NCBI RefSeq assembly: GCF_000218685.1
Contig: NW_006763290.1
Location: forward strand, 2,413,855 to 2,477,854
DNA from: Serpula lacrymans var. lacrymans S7.9
Lineage: Eukaryota > Basidiomycota > Agaricomycetes > Boletales > Serpulaceae
DNA length: 64,000 bases
Direction: 5' to 3'
Both the position numbers and the translations under genes were made by a program. This document shows, piece by piece, positions 32,171-43,550 of the stretch. The number at the start of each line of letters is the position of its first letter. Position 1 is the first letter of the stretch. The notes under the pieces were generated by a model. The model saw nothing but the letters and a program-made list of their open reading frames with translations. It ran no database searches and was not told the origin of the DNA.

Positions 32171-35100
32171 ACTTGCCCCAATTGAGGATGTTGAATTTTG
32201 ATTACCAAGATCAGCATGCAGAATCCAGCAGCACAGAAAGCACATTCTTGAATGAAATGATGGATACTCTTCTGAGAATAGTCACACCTCACCCAAAAGA
32301 GGAGGAAATAGAGAAATATGAAAGCAGACTGAGAAGACAGTCCAAGAAACATGCCTCATATACCAGAACCAACTTGAGAGGTACTTGAAGAAGTGAGCAT
32401 CTTATAGACAAGGCTAAAAGAAGTTATAAAAAATGCTTCACCACTTCCAGAAAAGGTGGAAAGAAGTAGAACAACTATGGAAAAACCAGAAAACTTTGAT
32501 GGAGATAAAACAAAATCAGGCTTTTAAAAAATTCCTTTTACTCCATTTTGAAGATGATCAGGTCTATTTCAAAAAAGACAGAAGAAAACCATCTTTTGTT
32601 TTATCTTTTATGAAGAAAAAAAAGCAGCAGCTTTTCATACAGATTAGCTAGAGAACAGAGTAAATACCCAGTAATTAGGGCTAGATATGAAAGGCACATA
32701 CAGGAGCTAACCTTATTTTGCAAATAAGATGGAAGAACAACTTAAGGACAGTTTTGGAAAGGAGAATGGAAAAAACAAAATTCTGACTCTCGAATAGGGA
32801 GCAAAAACAGCACAAGCTTTTTTTGAAAGGTTTGAAGAAAAAATGAGATAGACTGGTTATACCAGCAGAGGTAATGAAGAGTTCTTGGTATCTTTGTTAT
32901 AATAAAACATGAACAAACCACTTATAGGCAGGATCATCTACGGTGGGCATATCCCTTGCAATCACCAAGAATAAAAACATGAACTTGTAACAACCAAGAG
33001 TTTGTTACTCTGGCGCACAACTCAGACAAAGCTATTAAGGTAGTGAGGGGAGTGGTTACCCTTAGGATAGGACCGAGTTAGTTGTGGGTAAACAACAGGA
33101 GAACTCGCTGAGGAGTCTCCTTGATCTATTGGGGTATATATACTACTACAGTTTGTTTGTACATATGTACTGTACAGTTGATGGAGGCAGTGGCTGATGA
33201 TGTCATGGGGCACAGCCCGTGTGACCAGCTCCACTGTGTGAGAGACTTGTAGCTAAAATAAAAAAAAGGCAGTGCAGCGTGAGAATGTGGAGTTTGAACA
33301 AAATGGAAAATGCTGCATGGCAGTGTGTGAAAACTACAGAAGAAAGTTGAAGAGGAGAATGAAATTTAAAGGTCCAAAAATTTTGTATTGTAACAGAACT
33401 TATCCAGATTGACAATATCTGGAGAGAAAGGGAAAAGGAGAAGAAGGTGAGTAGATGACTGGCAAAGGAAAACAGCTGGAATGAAGTGAAAAGAGAGTTG
33501 AAGCTTGCTAGGATGGTACATGATATACCTATATTGGGAGTGGGGGAAAATGGAAGTAGATAAAGCAAAGTTTCACACTGAAGGTTAGTATTACCGGTGT
33601 GGAGAAAAAGAACACAAAAGCTTTGAATGCAAAGAAACAAGAGAAAAAAAGCCTCAATTGAAAATTAGGAAGCTTCTAGAAAAATGACAAGTGAAGAGAG
33701 AGAAGGTCTCAGAAAACCAAATTCAAAATTGTTTTTCTATTCTTCCTGTTGAAACCTCTAAATTACCAGAAGGTCATATAACAGAGAACAAAAACAATTT
33801 ACAGTTTAATAACAAAGAAAGAAAAACAAACTGAATTCAAGGATGCAAAACAAATAAGGACATATCATCCAAAGTGCAAATGGAAGGAGAATCATTGGAA
33901 ATCACAGCAAAAGCAACAAACACTGAGATACCCATACCCGATGTGGCATGCCCTATGGAGAAAAGTGCAGTAGAGATTATGGGAGACAGGTCAGGAACCC
34001 CTATACAAAACCTAGAAAAAACAACTGCCTAGACTCCAAAATTGGTAGCAGAAAGGCTTTGAGATCAAAATAAAGAACAATTGACCAGAATCTTGAATGC
34101 CTGGACACATCCCAAAAGGAGCAAAGAAGTCACAAAAGATATGATCAAAGAAATTAACGAACTGTAAATTAAAGATGTAACCCTAGTAGTTGTAGAAATA
34201 AGTTGCCCCAAAAAATACATCAGAGGAACATAACACAATCAAATGAATATCACATGTAGATGAACAACCCTAGATACTCAATAATTAACAACAATTGAAG
34301 CATTTTTGGATAGCAGATGCACAGGGAGTTTTATCAACCCCAAATTTGCGACAGATTAACAATACAAAAGGAAAAAAATACCGAGATCAATCCCTGTCTA
34401 TAATGCAGACAGAACTCTAAACAAAGACAAATCAATTAAAGAATTTGTAGAGTTACTATTAAAAATCAACAGCCATTTTGAATGAATCCACTTTTCCACC
34501 ACTAATCTAGGCAATGGAAGAATGTTCTTAGGACAGAAATGGCTAAAGAAACACAACCCAATAATTAACTAGAAGGAATCACAGATATCCATTGAAAGAT
34601 GTCCCGAAGAATATAAACCAAGGATCCAACTCTCTGACTCAGAAAGAATTGATTTATCAGAAGAAAATCAATTGATCCAAGTCAATCTGATAGACACCAT
34701 AATAAACAATCAATATTACTGCATAAAAGCCCAAGGCAAAACAGTATGATGATTAGCTAAAGCCACAAGTAAAGATAATAAAAAATGTGGATTTGAAGAA
34801 AAATTGTCCCCAGACACCTACATGAATACAAAGACATATTTGATAAAAAGGTGTTTGATATTTTACCAGAAAGAATAGAATTATGCATTTGAACTAATAC
34901 CAGGAAACCATTCCCTTGATTGCAATATTTACCTATTAGCCTTAGTTAATCAAGAATAATTAGATGCATTCCTAAAAGAGAATCTTGAATCAAGACAGAT
35001 CAGATCATCCAAAGCTCAATTTTCATCTCCATTTTTTTTCATTAAGAAGAAAGACAGAAAATTCCAACCAGTGTAGGATTACCAAAGGCTAAATAAAATC

Positions 35101-35180
35101 ATAATAAAGAACCAATACCTATTACCATTCAATGAATTAGTTGACAAACTTAGTGGAGCTAAATATGTACTTCACAAAGT
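32171..35180 (+). pseudogene. Heavily mutated Ty3/gypsy element, gag to start of RT
   Basis: A-rich DNA with gypsy parts in order. Gag-like pieces lie at 32190-32990 and 33400-33560. A damaged zinc knuckle (YYRCGEKEHKSFEC, first Cys replaced) is near 33590. The protease reads FLDSRCTGSFINPKFATD (34300) with VYNADRTLNKDK. The RT start reads LDAFLKENLESRQIRSSKAQ, FSSPFFFIKKKDRKFQPV and NQYLLPFNELVDKLSGAKY (34960-35170). Many conserved Trp or Gln codons are now stops: TGA at 34483, TAG near 34568, TGATGA at 34747, TAG near 35074. All fit C:G to T:A changes. A solo LTR interrupts gag and an LTR-A ends the RT. It is the oldest-looking element here. Confidence 0.8.
32996..33395 (-). repeat. Solo LTR, gypsy family C, with 5-bp target duplication
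   Basis: The 400-bp unit reads TGTAACAACC..TATTGTAACA on the plus strand and is flanked on both sides by GAACT (32991-32995 and 33396-33400). A perfect 5-bp duplication is the mark of integrase-mediated insertion; with no internal region left, the element has been reduced to one LTR by recombination. It lies inside the gag of an older gypsy element. Confidence 0.9.
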
Positions 35181-35262
35181 TAGATGACATCCCGACCTTC
35201 ACAAAAATATTGAATTTGGAATGTCCTAGGATAATCCTACCTTGTAATAATATGGGATATTT

Positions 35263-35488
35263 TGTTAGTTTTGGTGATTCTGCACCTAGTTGTGCTATCT
35301 ATTTTTCCTTCTTTCTAAATCACTTTCCTCTTTATTCTTTTTTCTCTATTGTTCAGTATTCACTGAGCATTCTATAATTTTGCCTTTGTGGCTGATTTGT
35401 TTACCTTTGTTTACAAAACTTCGGACTAGTATTGCAGGGTCCAGTATCCCTATTCTTTAGTTACTCATACTGGACTCTAGGTACTGTA
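35263..35488 (+). repeat. LTR, copia family A, truncated by a family-B element
   Basis: Starts TGTTAGTTTTGGTGATTCTG and runs through the ACAAAACTTCGGACTAGTAT block to GGACTCTAGGTACTGTA, where LTR-B begins exactly. The remaining LTR-A end, present at 24.1 kb, is missing. It interrupts the decayed gypsy RT. Confidence 0.83.
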
Positions 35489-35710
35489 TGACAAAACTGG
35501 ATAAACCCGGTCTCTGCCAAAGCAGCCATTGTTCTCCATGGAGCATAGCCACCACTGCATGGAGTCACCATTGTTCTCCTAGGAGCACAATTGCACTCCT
35601 AGGAGTCATTATACTGTAGCGAGTAGCACCTCCGACTATAAGTAGTAGGGGGTTTAGTATAGGAATACCTCAGTCATTTCTATAGCCTCTTGGGCAGCGG
35701 CTGAATTTCA
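35489..35710 (+). repeat. LTR, copia family B, 5' LTR
   Basis: Begins TGACAAAACTGGATAAACC and ends near GCGGCTGAATTTCA. It contains an ACTATAAGTAGTAGGGGG promoter-like box and CATGGAG/CTAGGAG repeated words. A second copy starts at 59855 after a polypurine tract, which fixes the family's left end. The primer site follows at 35723. Confidence 0.82.
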
Positions 35711-35722
35711 CTTATTTTTTTT

Positions 35723-35735
35723 AGGTTATGAGGCC
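35723..35735 (+). promoter_or_regulatory. Half-tRNA(iMet) primer binding site of the copia element
   Basis: AGGTTATGAGGCC, one base off the complement of the initiator-tRNA anticodon stem, follows LTR-B and precedes gag by about 60 bp. It matches the site at 4343-4354. Confidence 0.72.
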
Positions 35736-35793
35736 GGGTGTGCAAAAGCTATGCAGAAAATGATTCTTATTTTGAAATGGCAACCTCGGAACC

Positions 35794-36500
35794 ATGACCA
35801 CAGCACACAATACATCTGCATGTCCAGTTCTCACTGGACCCAACAATTTTCAGATATGGAAACTCCAGATCATCTCAAAGCTACGTTGGGAAAAAGTTCT
35901 CCAGGTTGTTACTGGAGAGGAGCTTAAGCCCTCACCAGGAAAACCTACCTCCTCGGAGGATCCTGAGATCACCTGGATACTTAAGGATGAGAAGGCACAT
36001 GAAATCATCCAGGACCACATCTCTGATGCCCTCCTAATAAGGACTGGAGACCTCACCAGCTCCAAAGAGTTATTTGATAAACTTGTCTCACTCCATCAGA
36101 CGTCCAACATTGCCTCAGCCTTCTATTCATTCCAGCAACTCACCAAATTGTCGTGGGATACGACATCACCTATCCAGGACCACATTGCAAAAATCTGGAC
36201 AATTGATTCACACCTCTCCGGAATGAAACTAGGAGTTGATACCAAACTCATGGCCTTTGCTCTTCTCCAATCTCTCCCATGCACTCCTGAATGGCAAATA
36301 TTTCAGTCATTGGTAATCAACACGATTGAAGAAAATAAACTTATCTTTGATGCAGTTGAGATCCGGATCACTGCAGAAGTTGCACGACAGTCAGGGAAGG
36401 CCCCTGGAAGTTCCGAATCAGCACTCAAACCTGAGGAGAAGTGATGTGACTTCCACAAAGCCAAATCACATAACACCTTGGAGTGTTGAACACTTCAGTC
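35794..36500 (+). pseudogene. Ty1/copia gag (family B)
   Basis: Frame from MTTAHNTSACPVLTGPNNFQ with the copia gag signature LTGPNNFQIWKLQIISKL. It continues through SKELFDKLVSLHQTSN, KLSWDTTSPIQDHIAKIW and LLQSLPCTPEWQIFQSLV. It stops at 36444; the expected zinc knuckle follows in frame as CDFHKAKSHNTLEC, with His in place of the second Cys and a TGA directly after, where Trp is usual. The protein would form the particle shell; here it is truncated. Confidence 0.87.
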
Positions 36501-39500
36501 AGCTGGAAAAGGTCAAAAGAAGAAGGGAAAGGAAAGACACAAGGATAAAGGAAAAGAGAAGGAAAAGGCAAATACGGCGGAGCAATCATCTGGATCTGAC
36601 TCCGAGGAGGAACAGAGTCATATTGCATTGGATCATGTACATATTTCCAAGCCCCTTGCTAAACACATTCAAGCTTACCTTGTGTTGGAACCCAATAAGA
36701 CCAAAACAACAATCATCATTGACTCCGGAGCAACATCCCACATGGTCCCTCACCGCTCCTGGTTTGAGCCAGCAACATACCATGTTCTGCATCCTCTGAG
36801 GACAATCAGTTTTGGGGATGAATCCTGTGTAAATGCCATTGGAATTGGAACAGTAATCCTACAAGCAACTGTTGGCAAAAATGACTACAGTATTGCACTT
36901 TCAAATGTCTTACTTGTGCCAAACTTTACTTTAGCAGTCGTCTCTGTCCACAAATTGTCCAAAACAGGGTTGTCAACACTTTTTCCAGCAGGGTCAAATG
37001 CTTGTGAAGTTCGGAAAAAGGAGGAACTTATCCTCACTGCCTTACACAAGCAAGGACTTTATCACATCCAAGCAAAACCCAAAATCAACCCGGAGTCAGC
37101 TTTTGCAACAGTAGATGTAAATTTATTGCACACATTGGAATAGACCACTTGCAACAAATTGTTACAAAAGGACAGCTCCAGGACATAGACACCCTTACCG
37201 GAACCCCAGAGTTTTGTGAACCTTGTGCTTTAGGAAAGATGAACTCATTTGGGAGAAGAACACTTCACACCACTGTACACAGAATTCCTCCGGAGCAATG
37301 GGGGAGGAGAATATACTGGCAATGCATTCAAAAATCAACTCCGAGAAGATGGTGTCATCCAAAAAACTACAGCTGCAGATACTCCGGAACAAAATGGCAT
37401 TGCAGAACACATGAATCAGACATTGGCTACATTAGCAACCACTATGCTCTATGATTCCAAGCTCCCAAAGTCATTTTGGGTAGATGCCATGCAAACAGCT
37501 GCATATATCACAGCACGCAGCCCAGCATCAGGACTCCATGGGAAGACCCCATATGAAGTACTGTCTAAAAGGAGAGTTGATCCAACTTTGTTTCGCCCTT
37601 TCGGATGCCAAGAATATGCCTTGATTCCGATATACAAAAGGCAAGGGAAGTTTTACTCCAAGGGGCGCAAAGCCATAATGATTGGCTACACACATGGAAA
37701 GCAAGCCTACAAACTCCTAGACACTGAAAAACGGACTGTGTTTTCCAGTCGGCATGTCATATTCAATGAATCCGGAAAGGTACAAAAAGATGACACTGCT
37801 CCCTGGAACACAGACACTAGCACAGATCAGTGGGAGGGACTCATTCCAGAGAATGCTCACTATCCAGACCAAAAAACATTGGAGGAGGATGATCCTGACC
37901 CTCTGATCCGAGATCCAAATGAATTGCAAATGGAACCACATCTCCAAGGAGATGTTCCACAAGCAATGGAACCATATCAGCATGAAGATGTTCCGAGAGC
38001 AGTGGGAGCACCTGATCAGCTAAAACACCCTCCACAACAGTCTCTACAACCAAGGCCTGAACACTGGCCATCTTCAGAACGGAAAGCCAAAGTAGAGTTA
38101 CAGTCAGTGGGAGGACAGCCCCTCAACATACAGCCAGCTGATGTGGAAAAAGTCCGAATTCAGCTAGACAGCCTGTCCATTGGATCAGCTTCTGGAAAGG
38201 CATACAACACCTCCGAGGAGTAATTCAACACCTCCGAGGAGTAATTCAACACCTTCAGGAGTGAGTGGGGCAACAAATACACAAATGCTGCTACTCCCTG
38301 GAGTACCTGCACAAGTCCCTAAAAGAGCAGTCATGCCTGCTGAAGTCCTAGGAGTACGCAGAAGCAGTCACCAGACCCGTCCTGCAGACAAAAACCAAGA
38401 TTATCAAAGGACTCTAGATGAGGAACAGTCTCGAAAAGAGCAGCATGACAACTCCATGGAGAAACCTAACACTCCTGAGGTTCATGAAGAAACATCTGAT
38501 ACAGAGGAGACATTCTTTGCTGGAATAGCAAGTACTGGTCCATCTAACACAGACCTTCCAAGGACACTAAAGGAAGCCGTATCACGTCCGGATGGTGAAT
38601 TATGGAAGTCTGCCTTGGAGGAGGAACTCCTAAGTCTCGATACTAATGCAGTATATGATACTGTTCCACTTCCGAAGGGAGTAAAACCCATCACATCAAA
38701 ACCTGTGTTCCGGATCAAGTTTGATCAAAACGGAAACATTGAGAGATACAAACTCCGGATTGTTGCACAAGGTTTTACTCAAAGGGAGGGGATTGATTAC
38801 CAGGAGGTTTTTGCTCCGGTTGCAAACTTAGAGACAATCCGAATTATTCTAGCCCTGGCAGCAAAGTACAACCTAGAACTTGATCAAATGGACATATCCA
38901 CAGCTTATCTCAATGGAGAACTTGAAGAAGAACTGTACATGCTTCCTCCAGGGGGTGTTCCTATCCAACCTGGATACCGCTGGAGATTGAAGAAATCCAT
39001 CTACGGATTAAAACAAGCTGGTCATACATGGAACAAAACCTTTGATTGCAAGCTCCAGGAGTTCGGTTTCACAAGACTAAATGCAGAAATATGTCTCTAT
39101 GTATTCCGGGACAACAAACAAATATGCTTTGTTGTTGTCTATGTAGATGACCTCCTCCTAGGAGCTTCATCCTGAAAATTCATGGATATCACAAAAGCCA
39201 AACTCGAATCCATATTCAAAATGCGGGACCTTGGAGAAGCAAAATACATCCTCAGAATAGAAATCCAACGTGATCGTTCAAACAAAACAATATTCCTGTT
39301 GCGGCGCCAATACATTGACACAGTCCTGGAGCGTACTGGAATGAAGAACTGCAAATCAGTATGGACACCAATGGCCCATGGATCAAAACTCCTTGTAAAT
39401 GCTCCAGGGGAAGATATTGTGCAACACAGGATGCATATTGAAGGGCGTCAAGTGTCATACCTCTCAATTGTAGGCTCCCTCATGTATGCCATGCTCGGAA

Positions 39501-39571
39501 CCCGCCCAGACATTGCCTACGTTGTTGGAATACTAAGCAGGCATAGCTCAGCTCCAAGGAGCCATCACTGG
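36500..39571 (+). pseudogene. Ty1/copia pol (family B), internally deleted and truncated
   Basis: Protease: IIIDSGATSHMVPHRSW (36710). Integrase zinc remnant: CEPCALGKMNSFGRR (37210). The core resumes directly with GGGEYTGNAFKNQLRED and DTPEQNGIAEHMNQTLATLA, so about 60 residues with the first catalytic Asp are deleted and the second Asp is also lost. A long acidic linker follows. RT reads FRIKFDQNGNIERYKLRIVA, EVFAPVANLETIRIILALAA, DISTAYLNGELEEELYMLPP, SIYGLKQAGHTWNKTFDCKL and the active site YVDDLLLG (39140). Frame breaks fall near 37145, 37250 and 38200, with a TGA near 39173. Coding ends at SSAPRSHHW (39571); RNase H and 3' LTR are missing. The 58.5-59.8-kb fragment holds the missing part from another copy. 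Confidence 0.88.
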
Positions 39572-39584
39572 GTGAGACCTAATT

Positions 39585-39680
39585 GTAACAGGAAAAATGT
39601 CTTCAATATTGGGGTGCCCTCCAGGAGACCTAAGACCAACCCTGGGAAAAACATTTTTGATATTGGGGTGCCATGCAAGA
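39585..39680 (+). repeat. About 50-bp minisatellite-like repeat, locus 1
   Basis: Two tandem units share the core ATATTGGGGTGCC, followed by a C/A-rich (CTCCAGGAGACCTAA or ATGCAAGAGGCCTAA) tail. The same units, three in a row, occur at 50661-50800. Here they sit exactly between a broken copia and a broken gypsy element. Confidence 0.78.
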
Positions 39681-42186
39681 GGCCTAATGGCCACCATCTT
39701 TACGAAACTGGATCTACGTTGGGGATACAACAACGTAAGGATAAAAGAAGGAGACAAATGGAAAGCTGCGTTTAAAACCAGCAAAGGAGTGTTCGAACCA
39801 ACGGTCATGTTCTTTGGCATGTGCAACTCACCGGCAACATTCCAAAGGCTGATGAACCACAAATTCAAAGACTACATCAATGAAGGTTGGATGATCATAT
39901 ACATGGATGACATCCTCATCTTTGACACCAACATCGAAAGACTCCAAATCCGAACGAAACAGGTTCTACAAAGACTACGCAATAACAACCTATTCCTAAA
40001 ACTAGAAAAATGCACCTTCGAAGCAGAAACCATTGAATACTTGGGAATGATTGTTTCCCACAATCAGGTATTGATGGATCCAGCCAAACTTGCTGGGATC
40101 CGCTATTGGCCAATCCCGAAAGACACCAAAGGCGTAAGGAAGTTCTTAGGTTATGGAAACTTCTACAGGAAGTTTATCGGTCATTACTCTGACCTTTCCA
40201 GACCCTTGAATGCCTTACTAGAAAAGGATAGGAAGTAGAACTGGACCCAAACTGAAGACAACACTTTCAAATTGATGAAACAAAAATTCCTCGAATCCCC
40301 CGTAACACAAATTCCCAACTCCTCAAAACCGTCAAAGATTGCTGCAGACGCCAGCAAACACGCCACAGGAGCTGTATTAATGCAACCCGATGACCAAGGA
40401 CAATGGCACCCATGTGCATTTTTCTCCAAAACTCCATCCCCCGCTGAAAAGAACTACCAGATCTACGACAAGGAGTTATTAGTGGTAATGAGAGCTTTAA
40501 AAGAGTGGAAACACTTACTTTTGGGAAGCCCCCACACAATCCAAATCCTGACAGATCACAAGAACCTGACGTACTGGCAAGAAGCCAGGAAACTCACACC
40601 GCGACAAAGAAAATGGCAGATGGGATTGTCACAATACAAGTACACCTTGGAGCACGTACCAGGAACCCACATGGTGGTACCCGATGCACTCTCAAGAAGA
40701 CCTGATTTATACGTCAAAACAGAAGGAGATGACAATGACACACCAATGATACCCGCTTCAGCGTTTCTGTATCACACACGAACAATTAAAAACACAATCG
40801 AGCAAGCCATGCTCACAAACAATAATTCTCCAGGAAGAACAAAAAAAGACGATTGGAGAAAAGAAGAAGGACAGTTCTTTTATCAGAATAAATTACTGAT
40901 TGACGAAGTAGAAGAACAAAAGACGATCATCAAAGATCACCACAATTCCCTGTCCGCAGGACACCCAGGAAGGCTCAAAACCTACCAGTTGATCAAAAAG
41001 GCCTATTGGTGGCCAGGAATGATGAAACAAGTGGAAGAATACGTGAAAGGATGTGCAACTTGTCAACAAGCAAAAGTAAACATGCATCCCACCACTGTAC
41101 CATTAATCCCAAACCAGACCCCAAAAACCACTGAACCGATGAAGTACCTATCCGTAGACTTCATAACTGATTTACCAGAATCTTCAGGATACGACAGTAT
41201 AATGGTCGTGGTAGACCAAGGACTTAGTAAGGGGGTAATCCTCTCACCTTGTCATAAAACCATCGACGTGCTCAAAACCGCACGAATCTTTCACAATTCC
41301 ATCTTCAAACGATTCGGATTGCACGATAAACTCATATCCGACAGGGGACCGCAGTTCACCTCTGAAGTATCCAAAGAACTCCACAAACTCCTGAACATTG
41401 AAACCGCACTCTCCTCTGCGTATCATCCCCAGACGGATGGACAAACAGAACAATCCAATCAAGAACTGGAGATCTACCTCCGCATATTTTGCCAGAACCA
41501 ACCACACAGCTGGGCAAAATACCTTACAACCGCCGAATTCTGTCACAACCAAAGACCACACTCCACAAACAACCAATCACCATTCTACCTCCTCATGGGA
41601 TATGAACCCCGAGGAATCCCGACTAAACACAGATCCACGAATATCCCATCAGTGGAAAAACAATTATCTGAACTGCTTAGGGCAAGGGAAAACACCCTAA
41701 AAGCACACAAACTTGTGAGAAAAGATGATGAAACAAAACAACGGAAAGTTCACGCGATTCTCCGAAGGACAAAAGGTGTGGTTAGAGAACACCAACCTGC
41801 GAGAAAAAGCTACCAAATACAAGAAGTTCAACATGAAACGCATTGGACCTTTTTATCCAAGAAAAGATTTCCCCAGTAAACTACCAACTATCCCTGCCTC
41901 CCCATTGGAGGATACACAACATTTTCCACACATCCCTTCTCACCCCGTATATGGAGACCAATACTCACGGCCCGAACTTTATCCGACCACCACCTGACCT
42001 TATCAACGGAGAAGAAGAATACGAAGTAGAAAGTATTCTTAAACACAAACGCTGGAAACGCGGGCACCGCTACCTGATTAAATAGCGCCATTACCCTCAT
42101 TCCAAAAACTCATGGGAACCGGAAGAACATTTAACCAATGCTGCGGAGATACTGGAAGCCTATAAAAAGGACCACAAGCTGCGTTG
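39680..42186 (+). pseudogene. Chromodomain Ty3/gypsy pol, 5' truncated
   Basis: RT starts mid-palm: KLDLRWGYNNVRIKEGDKWK, FFGMCNSPATFQRLMN, active site IIYMDDILIF (39900). RNase H: KIAADASKHATGAVLMQPDD, YDKELLVVMRALKEWKHLLL, ILTDHKNLTYW. Integrase zinc: HHNSLSAGHPGRLKTYQLI..CATCQQAK (40940-41070). Core: SVDFITDLPESSGYDS, LISDRGPQFTSEV, YHPQTDGQTEQSNQE, all three catalytic residues present. C-terminal GPF region at 41770-41860 after a frameshift. Chromodomain [20 protein letters not shown] then YLIK*RHYPHSKNSWEPEEH (42010-42120), with TGG changed to TAG. A stop also follows LLEKDRK at 40238. Otherwise well preserved. Confidence 0.92.
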
Positions 42187-42242
42187 AAGAGACAACCACC
42201 CCACTACCAACAATCTGCTCTCTCTCAACACAAAAAAAAAAC

Positions 42243-43526
42243 ATGTCTACTTCCCACTCTACCGGCTTCCCTATCACCACTTATTCCGTACCCGGCAAAG
42301 CCAACATGCTAGCCAATGAACAAGTGTCCTTTGCCCGAGGGCAACAACACAACCAAGCTGACGTCTCTGACGCTATAGAGCTAATGTCAGCCAAAAACGC
42401 CTAAGTCTATTTATTTTATGAAACAGAAAAATGCTGCCCCCATGCGTACCACGCACTCTCTTCCATGCATAACTTCCTTGCCATAGACCTTGTAGCTGAT
42501 GAACTGCTAAAAGCCATAGACTCACTACATTCATAGGAAAACGAGCATTTGCAGCTCTGCAGTCAGGACTCGAGTATTTGTCGGGTACTCCGGATGGAAA
42601 AATTAGTTTTGTAATCTTTGGAACAACACTTGAGGATGAACTCCTTGAATGGGCAGACGGACACGGCAAAGGCATATTTGGAATTAGGCGGGAGGACCTT
42701 GCTAACAGAGACGTGCATGCGGATAGAGTGAGACAGCTATATGCGTACTCCTCCACCCGGTTTGTCCCACCAGTCCCTATTGTACCCAGAACAGACCAGT
42801 GTTACCCCGGAGCGCACCTACCACATCGTCACCCAACATCCTCCGCCCACCCAGTCGGTGGAAAAATATATTCCAACCATCCCAACCAGCCTGATCTTGC
42901 AAGAGTCGAGCCCCTCCAGTCCCTGTCCCATTGGGTCAAACCCAAAACCACTGTCTCCCCCGTCATCTCCACCTCGACCAGTACCAAACACCCAAACCTG
43001 TCATCTGACGAACCGGCGAGGAGCCCGACGCGGCCAACAAGAAGTGATACTCCAGATCCCCGCCGCCAGAACTCCATCGGAACGGCAATCTCGTATGTCA
43101 AAGGGTCAGAAAGGCAGTCCGCCTGGCGCAACGCGCAGGCCTGAGACTGGTTCTCCCTCCAACCCAATCAATGTAGATGATGATGCAGCCATGATCGATC
43201 AGTTGTACGCAGGAACGTACACCTTAGGAGATGATGATCCAACCACTCCCCAATCCGACACCTCATCCAACACCCGACGAAAATACCACAAAGGTGTTCG
43301 TAACAACGCTCCATACTGCCAATACTGCGGTTGGAGCGATCATCGCACATACTATTGCGAAGCCTACTATTGCCCCGACTGTGACCGTCGTGCACCGGGA
43401 CATAGTTTTAATTGGTGTCCCATCCGCAGGGAAGACGAGGATAGGATTCTGATGGAAAGATTACATGGAGATGTCAGCTACGACAACAGTTACAATATTG
43501 ATGGCGAAGGTACTGAATTTTGGTGA
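42243..43526 (+). pseudogene. Accessory 3' ORF of the gypsy element with two zinc knuckles
   Basis: Between pol and the 3' LTR lies a third ORF that would encode roughly 430 residues, now in three frames. The start is MSTSHSTGFPITTYSVPGKA (ATG 42243) with a stop at 42404. The middle (42545-42790) has GLEYLSGTPDGKISFVIFGT and LLEWADGHGKGIFGIRREDL. After a frameshift near 42800 comes a Pro/Ser-rich basic linker, then acidic sequence, then CQYCGWSDHRTYYC (CX2CX4HX4C) and CPDCDRRAPGHSFNWC (CX2CX6HX4C) near 43320-43420. Zinc knuckles of this kind bind RNA in gag proteins. No signal peptide or membrane span is visible, so it is not env-like. Whether it is a displaced gag or a new accessory protein cannot be told, because the element's 5' end is missing. 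Confidence 0.75.
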
Positions 43527-43537
43527 AACTTGGAGCA

Positions 43538-43550
43538 AGTAAGGGGGTAA
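43538..43550 (+). promoter_or_regulatory. Polypurine tract before LTR-D
   Basis: AGTAAGGGGGTAA lies directly before the TGTTA start of the LTR, the position from which plus-strand DNA synthesis is primed in retroelements. Confidence 0.7.

Noticed and set aside
33203..33640. Minus-strand frame of 145 codons rich in Phe, Leu and Ser
   Set aside because: It is the complement of an A/G-rich gag and solo LTR; the hydrophobic look is compositional.
42243..43526. env gene of an errantivirus-like element
   Set aside because: Position fits, but there is no signal peptide, membrane span or fusion-type segment; zinc knuckles point to nucleic-acid binding.
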